A stretch of DNA of 64,000 nucleotides, taken from Alphaproteobacteria bacterium. Its GTDB lineage: Bacteria; Pseudomonadota; Alphaproteobacteria; GCA-2731375. The notes under the pieces were generated by a model. The model was not told the DNA's origin, did no database searches, and saw only the letters and a program-made list of their open reading frames with translations. The stretch spans positions 1 through 64,000 of the forward strand of contig JAJFGG010000090.1 of assembly GCA_021776235.1 (NCBI GenBank), in the 5' to 3' direction. This document shows, in pieces, positions 1 to 9,026 of the stretch (within the stretch, counting starts at the first letter, position 1; the number at the start of each line of letters is the position of its first letter). The position numbers and the translations under genes were made by a program.

Positions 1-84
1 GGCAGAGAAATCCTTGGATTCACCCTAACCGGCATAGAAACGTTGCGCGAAATCATCGCCGACCAGATCACCAGAGACCGCTGA
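1..84 (+). CDS. possible C-terminal end of an unknown protein (partial)
   Basis: Frame 1 is open from the window edge for 27 codons to a TGA at 82-84, ending in residues LREIIADQITRDR. The charged, helix-like composition would fit a protein tail, but the piece is too short to assign. It points toward the sulfatase remnant on the other strand, and the sulfatase similarity ends about 50 bases further on. It may be a neighbour brought in by the rearrangement that truncated the sulfatase. Confidence 0.3.
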   Translation, partial: GREILGFTLTGIETLREIIADQITRDR

Positions 85-126
85 CCCGAACCAACATAAC
101 CGATGGAAAGCTACAGCCTGCGGCCT

Positions 127-1009
127 TCATCGGATGCTTACGTCGCAGGTGTAGATAATGCGGGTGGACGCATTTAGGCCAAGAGATCCCAGTTCCCGAA
201 TGACTTGGCCGATCTGTTCGTCCGTGTGGGTAATGAGGCCGCAGTATCCAGCGATGGTGCGCTGTACGAAGTCCTCGCTGAACTCGTCCTCGATGCTGTT
301 CATCCAGGCGAGATACCGGTCGGCCGGATGCGAGGGACGCTCGTTCCTGCGCCATTGTACCGGCATGGGCACGTCAGCCAACGGATACATGGCCCAGAAA
401 CGAGCGGGCACTTTGAATGGCGGATGGGGGCTTGCGTAGGAGACCAGCAGCACCCAGGGTTCTTCCTGATCGCCATGGGCACGGAGCCATTCGGTGGCGC
501 GGCCGGTGACACGGCGGTCATAGACCTGGTAATCCGCTTCCCCGGGCACCGAGTCTTCATAGATGGCCCGGTGCGATTCACGTCGAGGCACCCCATCCTG
601 GGTGGCGCGCAACAGCGAAATCAGCGCCCCCTTTGCCTCGACAATGTGCATGACGTCGATTTCTTCGGTGAACCCGTTGTCGTCGTCGGACGAGCGGAAA
701 TGCAGCTTGCCGATGGCAGCTATTTCATGGCCTTGGTCGCGAATCCGATGATGCCAGGTCGGTACGCGGCCATCGTAGGCCAACGCGTTGTCCCAGTATC
801 CGGTCTGATGTGGATAACGACCGGTGGCAATGGCGGCTCGGGACGGGCAGCAAAGCGGACTGGCGCAATAGGCATTGGCGAACCGCACGCCTCGGCGGGC
901 GATGCCGTCCAGGTTGGGCGTCTTGACCGTCGGGTGACCAGCAGCACCAAGCAATCGCCGGCTGTGATTGTCCGTAAAAAAAGACGATGAGATTCGTAGG
1001 TTGCATCAT
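127..1009 (-). pseudogene. sulfatase remnant, frameshifted and C-terminally truncated
   Basis: Type I sulfatases hydrolyse sulfate esters and use a formylglycine made from the Cys of CxPxR. That motif is visible (CCPSR, followed by AAIATGRYPHQTG), as is the N-terminal metal-binding block, but the two lie in different frames. From the ATG at 1009 the frame reads NLIVFF and then breaks at a run of seven A (976-982). With six A it would continue FTDNHSRRLLGAAGHP into the main frame. The other end stops after RIIYT, where family members have a metal-binding SDHG block, so the C-terminal half is missing: about 290 residues against the usual 450-550. It lies 31 nt downstream of the enolase-superfamily gene on the same strand. 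The truncation is certain. The homopolymer shift could be a sequencing error. Confidence 0.8.
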
Positions 1010-1040
1010 GTTCCCCGCTCGTCGATGTCGACAGTGTGGG

Positions 1041-2168
1041 CTAATCGAGCACTGTTTGATCGATGCGCCAGTGTTCCATGCTGGATATGTCCGGTTGCAG
1101 ACCAATGCCGTCATCTAACGGCAGATCCACATAACCATCACCGACCGACAATGCACCGGCAAGGACAAGTTCCCGCAATGGGTTCTGGTTGACATCCATT
1201 TCAAGCAGGCCGTCGCCACCGGCGGCCGCTAGCAGTTGCGAGGAATGCATGAGACCAACGCCGCCGCCCAACCAATGCGGGCAATAGGTTTTGCCCGCGG
1301 ACAGCGCCATTTGCGCGATGGCGAAACAGTCCGTCACGCCGCCCCATTTGCCGACGTCCGGCTGAACATAATCCAACCAGTGTAGTGCTGTTTCGACATT
1401 GTCCAAACCTCGCAGATTTTCGGCACCCGCGAGCGGAATGCGTGCGGCCGCTTTCAGTTCCTGCCACTGATCCGCAGGTGCATCCGCCAGCATCGGTTCC
1501 TCGAACCAACCGGCCCCCGCTTCGGCGAGCCAGTCGGCGGCAAATTTTGCTTGTTCCAGGTTCCATCGTTGATTGGCGTCGACGAAGAACCGTTCACCGG
1601 GAGACATGCCATCCACGATTTGCCGGACATTGCCCTTGTCTATGGCCTCTTCAAATCCGATCTTCAGCTTGAAATTCCGATGGCCGTGGGCGCGTTGGGC
1701 AATAACGGTTTCCGGTCCGTCTCCCGGGTTCAAGCCGCTTGCATAGGCCGGGATGCGGTCGACCGCGTTCGGATTAAGCATTTTGCGTAAGGGTAGGCCG
1801 GCCCTGCGGGCAGCCAGATCCCAAAGAGCCTGGTCCACTGCTGCCAATACGGAGGCGACGGGCCCCGGCTCGTCCGACTGCACGGTCAGCACATGTAAGC
1901 TGTCAACCAAACCATGGTAAAAGCTCGGCACGTCATCAACCGTCTTACCCAGCAGCAAATCGGGGAGGAGGAACGCCGCCAACTTGGCGCGGTATTCCGT
2001 CGTGACAGTCGGAAAGTTGCCCCAGATTTCGCCCCAACCGACAACGCCCTCGTTGTCTTCGAGCCGTAGCATAGCCGCGCCTCGACTGGGAATGCTGCCG
2101 AATGAGGTGACCACGGGCTTCTCGATGGGAGCCCGGAAGACATCAATGTAAATACGTCCGATTTTCAT
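1041..2168 (-). CDS. mandelate racemase/muconate lactonizing enzyme family protein
   Basis: This 375-residue enolase-superfamily enzyme is expected to abstract an alpha proton from a carboxylate substrate, as a racemase, cycloisomerase or sugar-acid dehydratase. Visible landmarks are a KxK motif (FKLKIGF) with the catalytic lysine, then metal ligands in FVDANQRW, WFEEPM and GAENL, and a YVQPDVGKWGG strand typical of the barrel. I chose the ATG at 2168 (MKIGRIYIDVF) because GAGGG lies just upstream and the family begins here. The frame is open further back, but that extension is not protein-like. It precedes the sulfatase remnant on the same strand, probably in one transcript. Together with the nearby GMC enzyme and TRAP transporter this suggests catabolism of an organic or sugar acid. 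The substrate cannot be told. Confidence 0.88.
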   Translation of the reverse strand: MKIGRIYIDVFRAPIEKPVVTSFGSIPSRGAAMLRLEDNEGVVGWGEIWGNFPTVTTEYRAKLAAFLLPDLLLGKTVDDVPSFYHGLVDSLHVLTVQSDEPGPVASVLAAVDQALWDLAARRAGLPLRKMLNPNAVDRIPAYASGLNPGDGPETVIAQRAHGHRNFKLKIGFEEAIDKGNVRQIVDGMSPGERFFVDANQRWNLEQAKFAADWLAEAGAGWFEEPMLADAPADQWQELKAAARIPLAGAENLRGLDNVETALHWLDYVQPDVGKWGGVTDCFAIAQMALSAGKTYCPHWLGGGVGLMHSSQLLAAAGGDGLLEMDVNQNPLRELVLAGALSVGDGYVDLPLDDGIGLQPDISSMEHWRIDQTVLD

Positions 2169-2631
2169 GGCATTACCCTCATACGACCCGACCGGTGCAC
2201 TGACTGATGACGGTTGGACTTCCGGCGGTTGCACCGGCAACGATAAAACGGCGATCCAAAATTGCGTTAGTGTAACCCATAGGCCATCCGCCGATTTACC
2301 TGACCGAAGACCCGTTCATCACATCACCGCGCCACAGCACACGAACCGAGTCATCCATGATGCAATTCGTTACCAGTGTCAGAGAAACGTTTAGTCCAGC
2401 ATAATGTTCCATGCTCACTTTCCTTCCGGGTCTAATGAGGCTGATCAATCTCAGACCGCGAAACTTAAACCCGGCGCGTGGCCACCGTAGAGCAAATACA
2501 CCGTGTCACCATTATGAAAACCTGTAACCTTGATCCGATGTTCTGCTTTTTTTCAAAGATGCCGCATGGAATAGCCCGGATATGTTCTAACATGACGGCA
2601 ATGACCGTCCGCAGGGAGTGAATGGGATAAG
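2169..2631. other. intergenic region between divergent genes
   Basis: This 463-base gap separates the enolase-superfamily gene (leftward) from the GMC oxidoreductase (rightward), so it must hold both promoters. I see no strong -35/-10 pair, no clear palindrome and no convincing small gene. A 20-codon frame on the minus strand around 2297-2359 has no recognisable similarity. Confidence 0.5.
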
Positions 2632-4239
2632 ATGGCTGACAGCCCGCAAGCGCAATACGACTATATCATCGTTGGAGCCGGCTCGGCCGGCGCCGCCCTG
2701 GCCTATCGCCTGAGCGAAAACGCCGCCAACAAGGTGTTGTTGCTGGAGGCCGGCAAGGCCAGCCATCCTTATTCTCGGCTGCCGGTAAGCTTCGGTCTGT
2801 TGATCGACCATCCGGGCGCCAATTGGCGTTTTACCTCCGAGCCGGAGGACGGTACCGCCAACCGCGCGATCCCGGTGCCGCGGGGCAAGCTGCTGGGCGG
2901 TTCATCCGCCATCAACGGTCTGGTCTACGTGCGCGGCCAGACTCTCGATTATGACACCTGGGCGCAGCTGGGCAACCGAGGCTGGAGCTGGCAGGACGTC
3001 GAGCCGCTGTTCCTGCGCATGGAGAATTATGAAAAGGGCGGCGATGGCGTGCGCGGCAAGGGCGGGCCCTTGAGCGTCTCTGAAGTGCCGGATCAGAATC
3101 CCCTGTATGACGCGTTGTTCGATGCGGCCGAGGCGGCCGGCTACCGCCGCAACAGCGACTATAACGGCCCTGATCAGGAAGGTATCGTCAAGACCCAGGC
3201 GACCATCCAGGGCGGCCGGCGCATGAGCACCGCGCACTGTTATCTGCGGCCGGCGATGGCGCGGAACAACCTGCATGTGGTTACCGAAGCCCTGACCCAT
3301 CACCTTGTTCTCGAGGGTAAGCGCTGCGTCGGTGTCGCCTATGCCCAGGGCGGCCAGGTCATCGAGGCGCGGGCCGGCGCCGAGGTTATCCTGTCCGCCG
3401 GCGCCATCGGCTCGCCGCAGATCCTGGAGCTGTCCGGTATCGGCAAGCCTGACGTGCTGCAGGCCCATGGTATCGCCGTGCAGCACGAACTGCCGGCGGT
3501 GGGCGAGAATTTCCGCGACCACATCAATGCCCGTATTCAATGGAAAGTGACCGCCTCGGGTGTCTCCTATAACGAGCGGGCCCGCGGCATCAATCTGCTC
3601 GGGCAGGTGGCCAAGTACCTGACCACGGGCGGTGGCTTCATCAGCCTGCCGTCGGCGCCGCTGCTGGCCTTCCTGAGGACCCGGCCCGAACTGGAAACGC
3701 CAGATGTGCAAATGCACCTGGTGCCTTATGCGGTGAAGGATCCGAAGCGGCGCAAGCTGCATCCGTTCCCCGGCATGACCGTGTCCTGTTACCAGTTGCG
3801 GCCCGAAAGCCTGGGCTCGATCCATATCCGCTCGGCCGATCCCGCCTCACAGCCTGCCATCCGCTTCAATTTCCTGGGCGACCAGATCGATCGCGAGACC
3901 ATGGTCGAAGGTTTCAAAATGATGCGGCGGATCGTCGAGGCGGCGCCGATGGATCCGTTCCGTGGCGAGGAATATTCGCCGGGCAGCGAAGTTGACGCCG
4001 ACGACGCCATCGAGCAATGGATCAGGCAGAACTCAGAGACCGCTTACCATCCGATCGGCACCTGCCGCATGGGCCCGGGCCCGAACGCGGTGGTGGACCA
4101 ACGGCTGAAGGTCTATGGCCTGGAGGGCCTGCGGGTCGCCGATGCCTCGATCTTCCCGACCATGCCGTCCGGCAACACCAATGCACCCAGCATCATGGTC
4201 GGCGAAAAGTGCGCCGACCTGATCATGGCGTCTGCCTGA
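2632..4239 (+). CDS. GMC family FAD-dependent oxidoreductase (choline dehydrogenase-like)
   Basis: This 535-residue flavoprotein should oxidise an alcohol to an aldehyde using FAD. The N-terminal Rossmann motif (VGAGSAGAALAYRLSE, about residues 15-30) is followed by LLLEAG. GMC signature 1 is seen as GGSSAINGLVYVRG (about 90-105) and signature 2 as GAIGSPQILELSGIG (about 260). The active-site region HPIGTCRMG is followed by VADASIFPTMPSGN and TNAPSIMVGEK, which carries the second catalytic residue. Length and architecture match the BetA/AlkJ branch, but nearby betaine genes are absent, so choline is only one possible substrate. There is no signal peptide, so it is cytoplasmic or membrane-associated. 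It stands alone, followed by the IS66 remnant on the opposite strand. Confidence 0.9.
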   Translation: MADSPQAQYDYIIVGAGSAGAALAYRLSENAANKVLLLEAGKASHPYSRLPVSFGLLIDHPGANWRFTSEPEDGTANRAIPVPRGKLLGGSSAINGLVYVRGQTLDYDTWAQLGNRGWSWQDVEPLFLRMENYEKGGDGVRGKGGPLSVSEVPDQNPLYDALFDAAEAAGYRRNSDYNGPDQEGIVKTQATIQGGRRMSTAHCYLRPAMARNNLHVVTEALTHHLVLEGKRCVGVAYAQGGQVIEARAGAEVILSAGAIGSPQILELSGIGKPDVLQAHGIAVQHELPAVGENFRDHINARIQWKVTASGVSYNERARGINLLGQVAKYLTTGGGFISLPSAPLLAFLRTRPELETPDVQMHLVPYAVKDPKRRKLHPFPGMTVSCYQLRPESLGSIHIRSADPASQPAIRFNFLGDQIDRETMVEGFKMMRRIVEAAPMDPFRGEEYSPGSEVDADDAIEQWIRQNSETAYHPIGTCRMGPGPNAVVDQRLKVYGLEGLRVADASIFPTMPSGNTNAPSIMVGEKCADLIMASA

Positions 4240-4267
4240 AAGATCGAAGAACGCCGGACAAGCACGC

Positions 4268-4435
4268 TCAGGTATCTTGCCCGCCGCGACGCCGGTCCAG
4301 AATGTAAGGGGCCGCATCAGGCCGCTGCCCGAGCCCGGTATCGGCGACCGCCAGGCCGCTCAGGATCATGTCGACCGGTCCGTCCTGTTCGCCCAAGGGC
4401 ATCAGCAGGGCCCCGGATGCCGGAATCGGGATCAT
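4268..4435 (-). pseudogene. IS66 family tnpB remnant
   Basis: A 55-residue frame begins MIPIPASGALLM and contains GLAVADTGLGQRPDAAPYI followed by DRRRGG. This resembles the opening of IS66 TnpB proteins, which start MIPVP and carry a GLAL...LGRDP...RGRRG block. It is about half the usual 115 residues, and the conserved middle is degraded. It begins just after the tnpA remnant, the normal tnpA-tnpB order. Confidence 0.55.
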
Positions 4436-4810
4436 CAACCCAACCCCGCACAAGACGGCATAGCGCGTCGGGATCATATGCGCCGCTTAGGTTGATGCGG
4501 TGGCCGGACGGCAACGTAATCTCGACCCTCGATCCCAACGCCTTCGATTCAATAACCGGCGTGGTGATGACAGGCGGATCAGCGACAAGCGGAGAGGCGA
4601 CTACCTCCACTGGAAGAAATGATCCGTTGAGACCTTCCGCCGGCGGCGGATTGAAACGCGGATCACGCGGCCATTTGAAAACTAAATTCGCATTCACGTC
4701 ATAGCGACAGGCAACCTGCGAAACCGAACACCCGGAACCCGGCTCTGGGCAACAATCCGGATCTTCTCTCCGTCTTCCCACCGCCGGCGAATTCGGCGCT
4801 TCTTCAACAT
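4436..4810 (-). pseudogene. IS66 family tnpA remnant (frameshifted)
   Basis: From the ATG at 4810 the frame reads MLKKRRIRRRWEDGEK then IRIVAQSRVPG, the typical start of IS66 TnpA with its helix-turn-helix. The continuation SVSQVACRYDVNANLVFKW lies in another frame, so at least one frameshift separates them near 4735. The C-terminal block (FLPVEVV, later VEITLPSGHRINLSG and ALCRLVRGW) is the family tail. The element has no intact tnpA, only a partial tnpB, and no tnpC transposase in view, so it is a dead fragment. Neither terminal repeats nor a target duplication could be found. Confidence 0.75.
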
Positions 4811-4825
4811 CCCTAAATCCACTTA

Positions 4826-4849
4826 GTGTCCACCAACGATAGTGGACAC
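4826..4849. repeat. short perfect inverted repeat beside the IS66 remnant
   Basis: GTGTCCAC (4826-4833) and GTGGACAC (4842-4849) form an 8-bp stem with an 8-base loop, 16 bases beyond the tnpA start. It could be part of an insertion-sequence end or a hairpin ending leftward transcription. No T-run accompanies it. Confidence 0.4.
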
Positions 4850-4954
4850 CTGCGTCCACCATCAGGCGCAAACCCTCACAGATATCGTCGCCTTCAAATA
4901 GGGCAGGGACACCGGACGATTACGATGAACGTCAACTTCGATGTATTTGCGCGG

Positions 4955-6262
4955 CTAACCTCGGAACGTAATCGTATCTGGCAGGAACATGACGATCCCG
5001 GGGAAGCCTGCGATCAGCAATGCCATCGCGCACATAATGAGGAAGAAGGGAATGGTCGCCTTGGCAATCCGCCCAATGCTTTCACCAGTCAGGCCTTGAA
5101 TGACAAACAGGTTGAAGCCAACCGGCGGCGTGATTTGCGCCATCTCTACCACGATCACCACGAAGATGCCGAACCAGATCTTGTCAAACCCGGCCGCCAC
5201 CACCAGAGGCAATGTGATCGGCAGGGTCATAACGATGCTGGACAACCCGTCTAGGACACAGCCCAGCACGGCGTAAAATACCAGCAACAGCAAGATCAGC
5301 ATCATTGGCGAGAGCTGCATGGCGGCGATTTCACTGGCGATGGTGCGCGGCACGCCGAGAAATCCCATGGACACGGACAGGAACACCGCGCCGGTGACGA
5401 TCAAGGCAATCATCGACGTCGTCCGCACCGCGCCCAGGCACGATTTGCGTATTGTCTCGGGGCTTAAAGTCTTCTGCCCGGCGGCAACGATGAGGGCGCC
5501 CAGCACGCCGACGGCCGCGGCCTCGGAGGGGCTGGCGAAGCCTCCGTACATTGAGCCCATGACGAGCAATATCAGGAACACCACGGGACCCAGATCGACC
5601 AGGCCCACCATGCGGTCGCGCCAGGTCGGTTTGCTGTCGTCCTGCGGCACCATATTAGGTGCAATCGTTGCGCGAAGGCCCAGATAACCCATATAGCAAA
5701 GCGCCAACAGCAGGCCCGGAACAATGCCGGCGATAAACAGTTTCAGGATCGAAGTTTCCGAAAGCACGCCATAAATAATCAAAATTAGAGATGGCGGAAT
5801 TAGGAAGCCCAAGGTGCCGGCGCCGGCCAATGACCCCATCACCAGGTCCTTGTCGTAACCGCGTTTGAACAGTTCCGACAGGGTGATCCGGCCAACTGTC
5901 GCGGCGGTCGCGGCGGAGGAGCCAGAAATCGCCGCAAACAGCGTACAGGCGAGAACATTGACATGCAGCATGCGGCCGGGCAGACGGGTGGTCCAGGGCG
6001 ACAGGCCATTGAATAATGAGGTCGATAGCCTGGTATGGAACAAAATTTCCGCCATCAAAATAAACATTGGCAGGGCGACCAGCTCCGGCGTCGTTACGGT
6101 ATTAAATGTCAGCTGAGCCAGCAATTTATCCACCGGCATGCTGCGGAACAGCGCCAAGGATATGATCGCTACCGAATACAGCCCTAGGCCAACCCAAACG
6201 CCGGCGCCAAGGGATAGAACCATGATCCCCAATACGGTAATCAGAATGACGGTGGCGTCCAT
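4955..6262 (-). CDS. dctM: TRAP transporter large permease subunit (DctM type)
   Basis: This 435-residue protein is the large membrane subunit of a tripartite ATP-independent periplasmic transporter, carrying substrate with sodium symport. It begins MDATVILITVLGIMVL and is a string of about 12 hydrophobic segments. Family blocks include GSSAATAATVGRITLSEL, LGFLIPPSLILIIYGVLSE and the late ITPPVGFNLFVIQGLTGE. I chose the ATG at 6262 because it overlaps the small-subunit stop (TAATG), a coupled start. The frame is open further upstream, but there it runs antiparallel to nothing and overlaps dctQ. The order dctP-dctQ-dctM on the minus strand is a complete transporter, probably for a carboxylic or sugar acid. 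Confidence 0.93.
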   Translation of the reverse strand: MDATVILITVLGIMVLSLGAGVWVGLGLYSVAIISLALFRSMPVDKLLAQLTFNTVTTPELVALPMFILMAEILFHTRLSTSLFNGLSPWTTRLPGRMLHVNVLACTLFAAISGSSAATAATVGRITLSELFKRGYDKDLVMGSLAGAGTLGFLIPPSLILIIYGVLSETSILKLFIAGIVPGLLLALCYMGYLGLRATIAPNMVPQDDSKPTWRDRMVGLVDLGPVVFLILLVMGSMYGGFASPSEAAAVGVLGALIVAAGQKTLSPETIRKSCLGAVRTTSMIALIVTGAVFLSVSMGFLGVPRTIASEIAAMQLSPMMLILLLLVFYAVLGCVLDGLSSIVMTLPITLPLVVAAGFDKIWFGIFVVIVVEMAQITPPVGFNLFVIQGLTGESIGRIAKATIPFFLIMCAMALLIAGFPGIVMFLPDTITFRG

Positions 6263-6780
6263 TATTCGACCTGAAACCCTTCGGACATGTCTTCCGTCGG
6301 CAGGCCGGTAAAGAGGCGACACAATCGTGCCAACAATTGAATGGAGAGCAGCAGGCCGCCAAAGGCGATGGCGGCTTGGGGGATGAACAGCGGCGTTTCC
6401 GATATGGTCGCCGATACACTGCCAGAGAGATAAGAGCGCCAGGCCAACTGTGCTACGGCCGAGGCGATGAAGGCGGCGATCCCAAGGCCGAAAATGGTGC
6501 AAAGCACATCAACCCAATGCGCCGCCCGGGGCGGCATACTTGCCGCCAACAGGGATACCCGAATATGCCCGCCGGTGCGCAGGGTATAGGCCAACCCGAA
6601 AAACATCGACACGCCCATGGCAAAGGCGCTGTATTCCCAGGCAAAGCTCAGGCTGTAATTGAACAGCGACCTGGCGGCGATCTCGCCTAAAATCATCACG
6701 GCGATAGAGGCCATCAACACGGCGGCCGCCACTGCAAACCATTTCGAAATGGCGTCGATGAAGTCGAGAATTTTACGCAT
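6262..6780 (-). CDS. dctQ: TRAP transporter small permease subunit (DctQ type)
   Basis: This 172-residue membrane protein has four hydrophobic segments, matching DctQ. Key blocks are EIAARSLFNYSLSFAWEYSA and GGHIRVSLLA. DctQ links the periplasmic binding protein to the large permease. Its stop overlaps the dctM start by one base, so translation is likely coupled. It follows dctP after a 64-base gap with a strong hairpin. Confidence 0.92.
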   Translation of the reverse strand: MRKILDFIDAISKWFAVAAAVLMASIAVMILGEIAARSLFNYSLSFAWEYSAFAMGVSMFFGLAYTLRTGGHIRVSLLAASMPPRAAHWVDVLCTIFGLGIAAFIASAVAQLAWRSYLSGSVSATISETPLFIPQAAIAFGGLLLSIQLLARLCRLFTGLPTEDMSEGFQVE

Positions 6781-6803
6781 GGGTTTTTGAACTCATCAAT
6801 ACC

Positions 6804-6832
6804 GCTCCCCCAACCCACGTGGCCGGGGGAGC
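6804..6832 (-). terminator. hairpin between dctP and dctQ
   Basis: GCTCCCCC (6804-6811) pairs with GGGGGAGC (6825-6832) around a 13-base loop. On the minus strand no T-run follows, so it is more likely an mRNA-protecting or partial-termination stem that keeps the binding protein at higher levels than the membrane subunits. The second TRAP operon has a similar hairpin at the same place. Confidence 0.6.
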
Positions 6833-6844
6833 GCCATTGTTAAC

Positions 6845-7855
6845 TCAGCCGCCCGACTCGCGGAAAGCGTTGATCACGTTGCTCGCGGACGAGCCCGTGC
6901 CTTTTATATAATCTTCGAGGATGGATTTGGTCCGCATGCGCATATCAGCCATCATCGTATCCGAGACCATACCCATGGCGACGCCATTGTCATTCAGGGT
7001 TTTCGACTTGGTGGCGTCTTCCTCGCTGCTGACGCCCCAGAACACTGGCTCCAGCCGTTTGGCTGTTGCTTCAATTGCCGCCCGCTGCGCATCGGTCAGC
7101 CCATTCCATGCGTCGAGATTGACGGCAACGATGTTGGAGCCCCAAACATGGCTGGTCGGGTACATATATTTCAGAAATTCCCAAAATTTTCCATCCACAC
7201 CGGAGCTCGATGACGTTGTCACCGCATCGATCGTGCCGGCCGCCAATGACGGCACCACTTCACCCCAGGGCATTTGCACAGAGGTCATGCCGATCTTGTT
7301 AAACAACGCCGTAGTCGATTTGCTGTAAGTGCGGATTTTGATGCCCTTCAGATCGCCTACATCGCTAATGGGCACCTTGGTGTAAACGTATTGCCGCGGC
7401 CAGGGCACATGATACAGGATCTTCATGTTGTAACGTTTGGCCGCCTTGGCGAGTTCCGGCTTCCAGTATTTGTAGAGTTTTTTCAAACCCTCAAAACCGT
7501 TCACCAGATAGGGCTGCCCTTCCAGGCCCATGATCGGCACCTCGCCAACCTGCTGACCGAGATAGAAGTCGCCGATCGGCACCAGGCCGTCACGCAGCAC
7601 GCTCATCATTTCGGGACCTTTAAATCCGAGGGAACCGCCAGGATGAATGTTGATGTTGATTTCGCCATTGGTCGCCTTTTTCACTTCGGCAGCGAAAACT
7701 TTGGCGTTCTTGACATGAAAATTGCCGTCAGGCCAAGCCAAGGGCAGGTCCCAATCCTTGGCCGATACCGATGCCGCCCCCATGGCGCCAATGGCCAAGG
7801 CTGTGGCCGCTGCCAGGCCGGTGGCCTTGAGCCATCTGATGTGCCGCATTGTCAT
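6845..7855 (-). CDS. dctP: TRAP transporter substrate-binding protein (DctP type)
   Basis: This 336-residue periplasmic protein captures the ligand for the TRAP permease encoded downstream. A signal peptide is clear (residues about 1-32, a hydrophobic core ending VSAKDW after a run of Ala). Family landmarks are HPGGSLGFKGPEMMSVLRDG, the DLKGIKIRT block with the ligand-contacting arginine, and MPWGEVVPSLAAGTIDAV. It is the first gene of the leftward TRAP operon, with its promoter in the 216-base gap shared with the divergent DUF6282-like gene. The ligand is not readable, though the neighbourhood suggests an organic acid. Confidence 0.93.
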   Translation of the reverse strand: MTMRHIRWLKATGLAAATALAIGAMGAASVSAKDWDLPLAWPDGNFHVKNAKVFAAEVKKATNGEININIHPGGSLGFKGPEMMSVLRDGLVPIGDFYLGQQVGEVPIMGLEGQPYLVNGFEGLKKLYKYWKPELAKAAKRYNMKILYHVPWPRQYVYTKVPISDVGDLKGIKIRTYSKSTTALFNKIGMTSVQMPWGEVVPSLAAGTIDAVTTSSSSGVDGKFWEFLKYMYPTSHVWGSNIVAVNLDAWNGLTDAQRAAIEATAKRLEPVFWGVSSEEDATKSKTLNDNGVAMGMVSDTMMADMRMRTKSILEDYIKGTGSSASNVINAFRESGG

Positions 7856-7927
7856 AGTGCTTTTCCTCCCGTTTCAGTGCGAGATACAGTACCATCCCGC
7901 AAGTTTGAAGCAGACTTAAGCTTGTCT

Positions 7928-7942
7928 GAATTTTCGAAATTC
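7928..7942. promoter_or_regulatory. palindrome in the dctP/DUF6282 divergent region
   Basis: GAATTTTCGAAATTC is a 6-bp inverted repeat around TCG, 73 bases upstream of dctP in an AT-richer stretch. It is a plausible operator controlling the TRAP operon or both divergent genes. No regulator gene is adjacent. Confidence 0.4.
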
Positions 7943-8071
7943 ATAAAGATGCTATCTAACTCGTTCCGCCAGGGAAAGGCGTTATCTTGCCACATCGCCA
8001 ACAGCTGGGGGTCACAGGATTGGAACTGGACGAAAATCCCGTGCGACCAGTCTTTAGTGGAGGATCCAGAA

Positions 8072-9026
8072 GTGAGCGAGCATAAACCGCTTCCCAGAGT
8101 TGACGATCAGGGCGTGATCGATATGCATGTCCATGTTGGGCCTGGAATTTATCCGCCGGCGGTATGACCCCTTCACATTGGCCGAGGAAGCCCGGCGGGA
8201 AGGCATTGGTGTGGTCATGAAGAATCATTTTCAACCCACCACCGCCTGGGCCTCCATGGCGGCGCAAGAAGGCGATTCGGTGCCGCTTGTGGGAGCAGTG
8301 GCGCTTAATCTTGGCTGTGGGGGGATCGATGCGCACGGTATCCGGTCAGCAATGTCGGGATGGAAAACGGATACTACAGCATCAGAGCCGCGAACCGACC
8401 GATTTGTTGTCTGGATGCCCACGGTCTGTGCGGAGGCCCACCTGGATCAGTTCGGCCGAAGAGATATGGATTTGAACTGGGGCGTTGATGAAAAGCACAC
8501 GACCTTTATCGAAAAGGGCGAAGGCCTTCAACTGCACGACCCTTCGGGTCAGATCGTTGACGGCCTGGCGCGCGCGTTGGAGACCATTGCCGAGCATGAC
8601 TTGGTCCTCGCCAGCGGTCATCTTGACGGTTCCGACACCCAGGATTTGGTGAAAACGGCGCACGATGCGGGCATACGGCGGATGATCCTGACCCACCCTC
8701 TGTGGCACGCCATCGAACTGTCTCCGGAAGAGGTCCGCAACCTGTATCAGGAATGCAATGTCTATTCGGAATTATGTTATTCGAACCTGGAAATGCATGG
8801 CATCGACGATTTGACCATCAAGGACTATCTTGAAGTGATCCATGCCGTGGGGCCGGAGGGGGTGATATTGTCGTCCGATTGCGGTCAGACATTCACTCCG
8901 ACAATAGCGGAATCGCTGCGTGAATTTTTCACCTTGCTACGGCAGGCAGGTATCAGCGATGACGATATAACGCAAATGTCCGTAATCAATCCGAACAAAT
9001 TGCTGTTTGGCTCATTCGAGGGTTAG
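8072..9026 (+). pseudogene. DUF6282-like amidohydrolase with one frameshift
   Basis: The natural start is the GTG at 8072, 8 bases after GGAGG. It reads SEHKPLPRVDDQGVIDMHVH, containing the metal-binding HxH of amidohydrolase-fold proteins, and then stops at 8164-8166. The remaining family sequence (EFIRRRYDPFTLAEEARREG, later VLASGHLDG, ILTHPLWHA and LSSDCGQT) is in the next frame. Removing one G around 8143-8145 joins the two into about 317 residues. A second product starting at an internal ATG would lack the HxH ligands. Either the gene is dead or there is a one-base sequencing error. It runs divergently from the TRAP operon and may act on its substrate. Confidence 0.75.

Noticed and set aside
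205-990. Long plus-strand open frame opposite the sulfatase remnant
   Set aside because: It is a mirror of GC-rich coding sequence; the minus strand carries recognisable sulfatase motifs, while the plus frame has none.
2297-2359. 20-codon minus-strand frame upstream of the enolase-superfamily gene
   Set aside because: It is too short to judge, with no strong ribosome site and no terminator nearby.
2902-3825. 307-codon minus-strand frame inside the GMC oxidoreductase gene
   Set aside because: It is antisense to FAD-binding and catalytic motifs and has no ribosome site or similarity.
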